From: Pseudomonas sp. MMS21 TM103
Lineage (GTDB): Bacteria > Pseudomonadota > Gammaproteobacteria > Pseudomonadales > Pseudomonadaceae
Assembly: GCF_022132145.1 (NCBI RefSeq)
Contig: NZ_JAJISP010000001.1
Location: 806,001-870,000 of the forward strand
DNA: 64,000 nucleotides
Direction of reading: 5' to 3'
The translations under genes and the position numbers were made by a program. Below the pieces are notes generated by a model. The model was not told the origin of the DNA. It made no database searches and worked only from the letters and a program-made list of their open reading frames with translations. Below, piece after piece: positions 58,949 to 64,000 of the stretch; positions within the stretch are counted from its first letter, which is position 1, and every line of letters starts with the position of its first letter.

Positions 58949-59652
58949 GTCAGTTCACCTGGTTCACCGGCCGCGGTCCCGCCCTGCTCGAGTCGCAACT
59001 GGACCGCCGCCTCGGCCTGGCCGAGCCGGCCGCCCTCGACCACAGGCCGCTGCACGAACAGCGCCTGGTGGTACTCGACCTGGAAACCAGTGGCCTCGAC
59101 ACCAGACGCGACCAGTTGCTGTCGATTGGCGCGGTGGTGATCGAAGGCGGCGCCATCGACCTTGGCCAGCAGTTCGAATGCACCTTGCAGCGCCGCGACC
59201 ACCAGGTCAGCGCCAGCGTGCTGATCCACGGCCTGGCGCCCAGCGACATCGCCGCCGGAATCGAGCCGGCCGAAGCCCTGCTGGACTTCATGGCGTTCCT
59301 CGGCGACAGCCCGCTGCTGGCCTTCCATGCCGGTTTCGACCAGCGCATGCTCGCCCGCGCCCTCAAGCAGAGCCTGGGCTACCGTCTGCGCCACGATTTC
59401 TTCGATGTCGCCGAACTGGCACCGATGCTCTGCCCACAAGCGAAGATCCCGCGCGGCGGCCTGGACGACTGGACCAGCTATTTCGGCCTGCAGGCGCAGC
59501 AGCGCCATCACGCCAGCGCCGACGCCCTGGTCACCGCCGAGCTGGCCCTGATCCTGTTCAGCAAGGCGCGCCGACAGCAACTGGACAGCCTGCTGGCCCT
59601 GCAACAACGCCTGGCCAGCTGGCGCCGGCGCCAGCGCGCTCACTCCCTTTGA
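58945..59652 (+). CDS. DEDDh 3'-5' exonuclease (DnaQ/epsilon-like)
   Basis: A 235-residue exonuclease of the DnaQ superfamily. Exo I LVVLDLETSGLDTRRDQLLSIG supplies Asp/Glu, Exo II is LAFHAGFDQRML and Exo III is HHASADALVTAELA (HxAxxD). The N-terminal 35 residues are an extra helical lead. It is translationally coupled to the DUF294 gene (ATGA). A specific DNA or RNA substrate is not known; it is shorter and more divergent than the replicative epsilon subunit. Confidence 0.87.
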   Translation: MSQFTWFTGRGPALLESQLDRRLGLAEPAALDHRPLHEQRLVVLDLETSGLDTRRDQLLSIGAVVIEGGAIDLGQQFECTLQRRDHQVSASVLIHGLAPSDIAAGIEPAEALLDFMAFLGDSPLLAFHAGFDQRMLARALKQSLGYRLRHDFFDVAELAPMLCPQAKIPRGGLDDWTSYFGLQAQQRHHASADALVTAELALILFSKARRQQLDSLLALQQRLASWRRRQRAHSL

Positions 59653-59863
59653 TGCGTAGGGCGCACGGCGCTCACGCCTAGGCTGTCACTCGCCGCAGGC
59701 AGTGCACCATCGGTTGCTCGTTGCGCCGCAATAACGGGCGGGTTATCGCTGCGCATCTGAGCGATCAGCGGTACGGCCGCCCCCCAGCAGGGCGACCCGG
59801 TAGATGATGCGCTTTTCATCCACCAACCCAGCACGCAGGTGGCGGGGTAAAGCGCCAGCCACC
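59653..59863. repeat. Convergent spacer rich in TAGGG/CCCTA hairpins
   Basis: 211 bases between converging genes with no coding signal. At the left end GTAGGGCGCAC...CACGCCTA is a degenerate dyad. At the right end GGTGGC (59838-59843) pairs with GCCACC (59858-59863), followed by CCTAG, i.e. a CTAGGGTGG element on the minus strand that abuts the trhP stop. No T-run terminator is seen. Confidence 0.5.
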
Positions 59864-61180
59864 CTAGAGATCGCGCATCAGCAGTCCGTACTCCAGCTGC
59901 ACCTCGACTGGCAGTGGCAGGTAGACCATGTGGCCGTCGCCCGGCGCCACGCCGATCGCCTGGCCCTGGCGATTTTCCAGGCTCTCGAGGCGCAGGCGCA
60001 GGTTGCCCTGGGGGGTCATCAGTTCCAGGCCATCGCCCAAGGCGAAGCGGTTCTTCACCCGCACTTCGGCCAGCTCGCCGCGTCGTTCGCCGGTCAGTTC
60101 GCCAACGAATTGCTGCTGCTCGGACACCGAACTGCCGCGTTGGTAATTCTGGTATTCGTCGTGCACATGACGGCGCAGAAAACCCTCGGTGTAGCCGCGA
60201 TGGGCCAGGGACTCCAGGGTGCCCAGCAACGACTGGTCGAATGGCCGGCCGGCCACGGCATCGTCGATGGCCTTGCGGTACACCTGGGCGGTGCGCGCCA
60301 CGTAGTAATGGGATTTGGTCCGGCCCTCGATCTTCAGCGAGTGCACGCCCATCTGCACCAGGCGCTCGACGTGCTGCACCGCGCGCAGGTCCTTGGAATT
60401 CATGATGTAGGTGCCGTGTTCGTCTTCAAAGGCGGCCATCTGCTCGCCGGGGCGGCTGCCGTCCTCCAGCAGAAACACCTGCTCGGTCGGCGCACCGGCG
60501 CCCAAGGTCGGCTCGACGAGGCGCACGATATCGCCCAGTTCGTTCTCCTGGGCGACCTCGGCCTTGTACTGCCAGCGGCAAGCATTGGTGCAGCTGCCCT
60601 GGTTGGGGTCGCGCTTGTTGATGTAGCCGGACAGCAGGCAGCGCCCGGAATAGGCCATGCACAGCGCGCCATGGACGAATACCTCCAGCTGCATGCCCGG
60701 CACTTCGCTGCGGATCTCGGCGATCTCTTCCAGCGACAACTCACGCGACAGAATCACTCGGGAGAGACCCTGCTGCTGCCAGAACTTGACGCTGGCCCAG
60801 TTCACCGCATTGGCCTGCACCGACAGGTGGATCGGCATCTGCGGAAAATGCTCGCGCACCAGCATGATCAATCCGGGATCGGACATGATCAGTGCATCCG
60901 GGCCCATCTCGATCACCGGCTGCAAGTCCTTGAGGAAGGTCTTCAGCTTGGCATTGTGCGGCGCGATGTTGACCACCACGTAGAACTGCTTGCCCTGGGC
61001 ATGCGCCTCGGCAATGCCCAGGGCCAGGTTGGCGTGATCGAACTCGTTGTTGCGCACGCGCAGGCTGTAGCGCGGCTGCCCGGCATACACCGCATCGGCG
61101 CCATAGGCGAAGGCGTAGCGCATGTTCTTCAGGGTGCCGGCCGGGGACAGCAGTTCGGGGTGACGGGGTGAGGAGGCCAT
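59864..61180 (-). CDS. trhP: U32 family tRNA 5-hydroxyuridine modification protein TrhP (YegQ)
   Basis: A 438-residue peptidase-U32-like protein. The U32 signature EVFVHGALCMAYSGRCLLSG is present and continues into NKRDPNQGSCTNACRW, whose cysteines may bind an Fe-S cluster. The N-terminus PELLSPAGTLKNMRYAFAYG matches YegQ. In E. coli, YegQ (TrhP) takes part in prephenate-dependent 5-hydroxyuridine formation at tRNA wobble position 34. There is no strong Shine-Dalgarno before the chosen ATG, so the exact start is slightly uncertain. Confidence 0.92.
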   Translation of the reverse strand: MASSPRHPELLSPAGTLKNMRYAFAYGADAVYAGQPRYSLRVRNNEFDHANLALGIAEAHAQGKQFYVVVNIAPHNAKLKTFLKDLQPVIEMGPDALIMSDPGLIMLVREHFPQMPIHLSVQANAVNWASVKFWQQQGLSRVILSRELSLEEIAEIRSEVPGMQLEVFVHGALCMAYSGRCLLSGYINKRDPNQGSCTNACRWQYKAEVAQENELGDIVRLVEPTLGAGAPTEQVFLLEDGSRPGEQMAAFEDEHGTYIMNSKDLRAVQHVERLVQMGVHSLKIEGRTKSHYYVARTAQVYRKAIDDAVAGRPFDQSLLGTLESLAHRGYTEGFLRRHVHDEYQNYQRGSSVSEQQQFVGELTGERRGELAEVRVKNRFALGDGLELMTPQGNLRLRLESLENRQGQAIGVAPGDGHMVYLPLPVEVQLEYGLLMRDL

Positions 61181-61279
61181 ATGCCGCGCGCTCGAAAATC
61201 CAGGGCCCGCGATTCTAGGGGCTCGGCGGCCGCTCGGCCTTGATCTGCATCTATAAAAAGGGCGAATCGGGCAGACAGC

Positions 61280-61303
61280 AAAACGCCCCGTTGCCGGGGC
61301 GTT
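61280..61303 (-). terminator. Intrinsic terminator of the symporter operon
   Basis: AACGCCCCG (61282-61290) pairs with CGGGGCGTT (61295-61303), loop TTGC. On the minus strand it leads into TTTT (with the stem's own TT) shortly after the symporter stop. Confidence 0.85.
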
Positions 61304-61330
61304 CTGTTTACCGCTTTAGCGCTTTAGCAC

Positions 61331-63097
61331 TCAGTGATCGATCGCAGCACCTGCACCACGTGGGATGCGGATGTCTTCGATGATGTGCTGGATGTGCTCC
61401 GGCGGTGCAGCAGTTACCTGGGCCACTGCAATCGCAGTGATGAAGTTGAAGATCATGCCCAGGGTACCGATGCCTTCAGGCGAGATACCGAACCACCAGT
61501 CAGCCGGCCCGGCAGTCGGGAAGATGAACTTGTAGTAGACGATATAGCTGAAGGTGAAGGCCAGACCCACCACCATGCCGGCGATCGCGCCTTCCTTGTT
61601 CATCTTCTTGGAGAAAATCCCCATGACGATGGCCGGGAAGAACGAGGCTGCCGCCAGGCCGAAGGCGAACGCCACCACCTGCGCCACGAAGGCCGGCGGG
61701 TAGATACCGAACAGACCAGCCACCAGTACCGCTACAGCTGCGGCCAGACGTGCCGCGAGCAGCTCCTTCTTCTCGCTGATGTTGGGCATCAGGGTGCTCT
61801 TGAGCAGGTCATGCGAGATCGAGGTCGAAATCACCAACAACAAGCCTGCAGCAGTCGACAGTGCCGCCGCCAGACCACCTGCAGCGATCAAGGCGATTAC
61901 CCAGCCCGGCAAACCGGCAATTTCCGGGTTGGCCAGAACCATGATGTCGCGATCCACGTAGAACTCAGTGGCAGCGGGAGTAGCAGCGTTAGTCACTACG
62001 CGCTCGCCATTCGCCCCAATTTCTGCGGAGAAGGTCGGAGCACCCACGAATGGAGCACCTGGGCCGTACTGGATCTTGCCGTCACCGTTCTTGTCCAGCC
62101 AGGCGATCAGACCGGACTTCTCCCAGTTTTTCACCCACTGCGGCGCTTCGCTGTATTGCAGCTCAGGAATGCTGGTCAACAGGTTGATCCGGGCAAAAGC
62201 CGCGATAGCAGGAGCGGTGGTGTAGAGAATGGCAATGAACAGCAGGGCATAACCGGCAGACTGACGGGCAGCACGCACGGTCGGGGTGGTGAAGAAGCGA
62301 ACGATTACGTGCGGCAGACCGGCAGTACCGACCATCAACGCCATGGTGATGAAGAACACGTCGATAGTCGACTTGCTGCCATCGGTGTAGGTGTTGAAGC
62401 CCAGATCGGTGCTCAGGCCATTCAGGCGCTCGAGTACCGAGGTGCTGGTGCCGATCACGTCACTGCCGAAGCCCAGCTGCGGGATCGGGTTACCGGTGAT
62501 CATCATCGAAATGTAAATCGCCGGCACCATGTAGGCGAAGATCATCACGCAGAATTGCGCCACCTGGGTGTAGGTGATGCCCTTCATGCCGCCGAGCACG
62601 GAGTAGAAGAACACGATGCACATGCCGATGATCACGCCGGTGTTGATGTCAACTTCCAGGTAACGGGAGAAGACGATACCGACGCCGCGCATCTGCCCGG
62701 CCACGTAGGTGAACGAGATGAAGATCACGCAGACCACCGCGACCAGACGCGCGGTCTGCGAGTAGTACCGCTCGCCGATGAAATCCGGCACGGTGAACTT
62801 GCCGAACTTGCGCAGGTAGGGTGCCAGGCACATGGCCAGGAGCACGTAACCGCCAGTCCAGCCCATCAGGTACACGCTACCGTCGAGGCCGACGAAGGAG
62901 ATGATCCCCGCCATGGAGATGAACGACGCCGCCGACATCCAGTCAGCGCCGGTGGCCATGCCGTTGAGGATCGGGTGTACGCCCTTGCTGGCGACATAGT
63001 ATTCGCTGGTGGAGCCGGCCCGGGTATAGAGGGCGATGCCGATATACAGCGCAAAAGTCGCGCCGACGAACAGATAGATCAGAGTTTGGGTATCCAT
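61331..63097 (-). CDS. Sodium:solute symporter, VC_2705 subfamily (acetate/monocarboxylate-type)
   Basis: A 588-residue SSSF transporter with about 13 helices. The first helices (TLIYLFVGATFALYIGIALY, NGMATGADWMSAASFISMAG) and the Na+-site region (TAAGLLLVISTSISHDLL) are typical. A hydrophilic periplasmic loop of about 80 residues (about 310-395) is characteristic of this subfamily, which always pairs with a small DUF4212 subunit. The subfamily is often annotated as ActP-like; the true substrate is uncertain. It follows the small subunit by 10 bases. Confidence 0.9.
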   Translation of the reverse strand: MDTQTLIYLFVGATFALYIGIALYTRAGSTSEYYVASKGVHPILNGMATGADWMSAASFISMAGIISFVGLDGSVYLMGWTGGYVLLAMCLAPYLRKFGKFTVPDFIGERYYSQTARLVAVVCVIFISFTYVAGQMRGVGIVFSRYLEVDINTGVIIGMCIVFFYSVLGGMKGITYTQVAQFCVMIFAYMVPAIYISMMITGNPIPQLGFGSDVIGTSTSVLERLNGLSTDLGFNTYTDGSKSTIDVFFITMALMVGTAGLPHVIVRFFTTPTVRAARQSAGYALLFIAILYTTAPAIAAFARINLLTSIPELQYSEAPQWVKNWEKSGLIAWLDKNGDGKIQYGPGAPFVGAPTFSAEIGANGERVVTNAATPAATEFYVDRDIMVLANPEIAGLPGWVIALIAAGGLAAALSTAAGLLLVISTSISHDLLKSTLMPNISEKKELLAARLAAAVAVLVAGLFGIYPPAFVAQVVAFAFGLAAASFFPAIVMGIFSKKMNKEGAIAGMVVGLAFTFSYIVYYKFIFPTAGPADWWFGISPEGIGTLGMIFNFITAIAVAQVTAAPPEHIQHIIEDIRIPRGAGAAIDH

Positions 63098-63107
63098 GTT
63101 CGGCGCC

Positions 63108-63374
63108 TTATTCTTCGTGGACGTCGTGCTTGCGGTCGTACTGATTCATCTTCCACACATAGAAGAAAATCATCGCCACGAACGAATAGATGGAGCCCTG
63201 CTGGGCAAACCAGAAGCCCAGGGGGAACCCGAAGAACTGGATATGGTTGAGCTGATCGACGAACAGAATCCCGGCGCCGAATGACACTGCGAACCAGATG
63301 GTCAGCAGGATCAACATCAGTCGCAGGTTATCTTTCCAGTAGGCCTTGGCGGCCTCTTGCTTGGATACGGACAT
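63108..63374 (-). CDS. DUF4212 small subunit of sodium:solute symporter
   Basis: An 88-residue protein with two hydrophobic helices (LRLMLILLTIWFAVSFGAGILF and GIYSF-type QGSIYSFVAMIFFYVWKMNQYD). The FFGFPLGFWFAQQGS link is the family hallmark. It always sits before a VC_2705-type symporter and is thought to be its partner. ATG 63374 is chosen: GAGGAG upstream and a canonical MSVSKQEAAKAYWKDNLRL start. An AACAACAA motif overlaps the leader. Confidence 0.93.
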   Translation of the reverse strand: MSVSKQEAAKAYWKDNLRLMLILLTIWFAVSFGAGILFVDQLNHIQFFGFPLGFWFAQQGSIYSFVAMIFFYVWKMNQYDRKHDVHEE

Positions 63375-63805
63375 GTGAGGGACTCCTCGTTTTTGTTGTT
63401 TTGACCCTTGCAACTTAGCAGTCCCAGTGGCGGCCGCCAGTGAGACTTTGGTCGAGTGCCCGCATTCACCCCCTTGCATAAGGCATACAAGCCCCCATTG
63501 GCGCGGCTTTCAGACACAGAACCCGAGCCAGCGGATATTGCCGCCCCTACCAAGGTCGAATGCTCGGGCACCGCTCTAGTCCGGGATTCACGGACCAACC
63601 GGCGGTTGTCGCAGTGCTGGTGGCCGCAATCGGCAACCTTCAGCCGGTTTTTCGGTCCACAGCGCCATGCCCTGCGCCTTGGCGGCCGGCCAGGGCCGAG
63701 TCGGCAACCGATCGGCAGTGGTCATGCGTAACTGAGTCATGCAACCGTGGGACGAACGCAGTAGTCTTTCAACGATTGCGTTCAACAGCCTGTCAAGGAG
63801 GCCGC
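63375..63805. other. Divergent regulatory region symporter / GST
   Basis: 431 bases with no supportable gene. It should contain the promoter of the symporter pair (leftward) and of the GST (rightward). Apart from the CA motif at 63393-63400 and the AAGGAG Shine-Dalgarno at 63795-63800, no operator or promoter was identified with confidence. Confidence 0.5.
63393..63400 (-). promoter_or_regulatory. Candidate Hfq/Crc CA motif before the symporter small subunit
   Basis: The minus strand reads AAAACAACAAAAACGAGGAG, giving an exact AACAACAA (AANAANAA) immediately before the GAGGAG Shine-Dalgarno. This is the best-placed CA motif of the three in the window. Confidence 0.6.
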
Positions 63806-64000
63806 ATGTCCAGCCCCAGCATGACCCTGTTCTACTCGCCCACCTCGCCCTTCGTACGCAAGGTCATGGTGCTGCTGCACGAAACCGGTCAACTCGACCG
63901 TGTGGCCTTGCACCAGATCCAGGCCACCCCGACCACGACCGACGCCGAACTCAACCGGCTCAATCCGGCGGGCAAGATCCCCGCATTGCGCCTGGCCGAC
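63806..64000 (+). CDS. Glutathione S-transferase family protein (5' part, cut by window edge)
   Basis: The first 65 codons of a GST. After a short lead, MTLFYSPTSPFVRKVMVLLHE gives the thioredoxin-like strand-helix with the SPFVRK active-site region. LNPAGKIPALRLAD carries the cis-Pro before the window ends. AAGGAG lies 5 bases before the ATG. The C-terminal helical domain is outside the window. It is distinct from the GST at 56087-56836. Confidence 0.85.
   Translation, partial: MSSPSMTLFYSPTSPFVRKVMVLLHETGQLDRVALHQIQATPTTTDAELNRLNPAGKIPALRLAD

Noticed and set aside
61334..63250. 638-codon plus-strand frame opposite the sodium:solute symporter
   Set aside because: Charged, motif-free translation antisense to a clear membrane transporter.

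Overview
The window is GC-rich and densely coded. It reads as chromosomal DNA of a gammaproteobacterium of the genus Pseudomonas. The evidence is the run hisH-hisB / asmA-mutY-yggX / tRNA-Phe / amino-acid ABC transporter / tRNA-Thr / rml / dctBD-dctPQM / arcDABC / fabY, which as I remember it follows the P. aeruginosa PA5142-PA5174 order. The bioBFHCD-fadE cluster and glcB-gcvR-rarD-srkA-comF match a second P. aeruginosa block (about PA0482-PA0508), and the sodium:solute symporter pair with its CBS/DUF294 and exonuclease genes matches a third (about PA3232-PA3235). The species was not determined. Synteny statements are from memory, not from a search.

Layout. 1-1237: end of a histidine-biosynthesis operon on the minus strand. 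1588-11213: a FAD oxidoreductase, an asmA-mutY-yggX operon, tRNA-Phe, a four-gene polar amino-acid ABC transporter and a METTL25-like methyltransferase. 11758-15380: tRNA-Thr and the dTDP-L-rhamnose genes in the order rmlB-A-C-D. 15519-22115: the C4-dicarboxylate two-component system DctBD and the TRAP transporter DctPQM, with a candidate sigma-54 promoter. 22436-27621: the anaerobic arginine deiminase operon arcDABC with a candidate ANR box, then a DUF5064 gene. 27657-30540: a minus-strand block with an apparently intact F-ATPase gamma gene (atpG), the stop-interrupted 3' stump of an alpha-subunit gene (atpA), and an acyl-CoA synthetase. 30785-36975: fabY, two tandem DUF481 outer-membrane-type genes, an alkyltransferase-like DNA-repair gene and ampG. 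37060-42910: three paralogous ~600-residue acyl-CoA dehydrogenases, each with its own intrinsic terminator; the first has a PsrA-like operator. 43182-48927: a putative HExxH protein, a small flagellar-rod-like protein and the biotin operon bioBFHCD. 49007-55905: comF, srkA, rarD, gcvR-like, a GNAT gene and malate synthase G. 56087-64000: a GST, a cNMP/CBS/DUF294 signalling protein overlapping a DEDDh exonuclease, trhP (yegQ), a sodium:solute symporter with its small subunit, and the start of a second GST.

The genes share a carbon and energy theme: dicarboxylate, amino-acid and monocarboxylate-type uptake, arginine fermentation, beta-oxidation, fatty-acid initiation, biotin synthesis and the glyoxylate-cycle enzyme GlcB. 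Three genes (dctP, the symporter small subunit and gcvR-like) carry A-rich AANAANAA tracts just before the ribosome binding site, which suggests post-transcriptional carbon control by Hfq/Crc.

No IS element, prophage, CRISPR array or defence island was seen. I found no convincing wholly new system. The most unusual feature is the relic of an N-type (Na+-translocating) F-ATPase operon, with gamma retained as an orphan beside a broken alpha gene. The bio-adjacent pair (HExxH protein and flagellar-like small protein) and a family of TAGGGTG hairpin repeats also deserve a second look.
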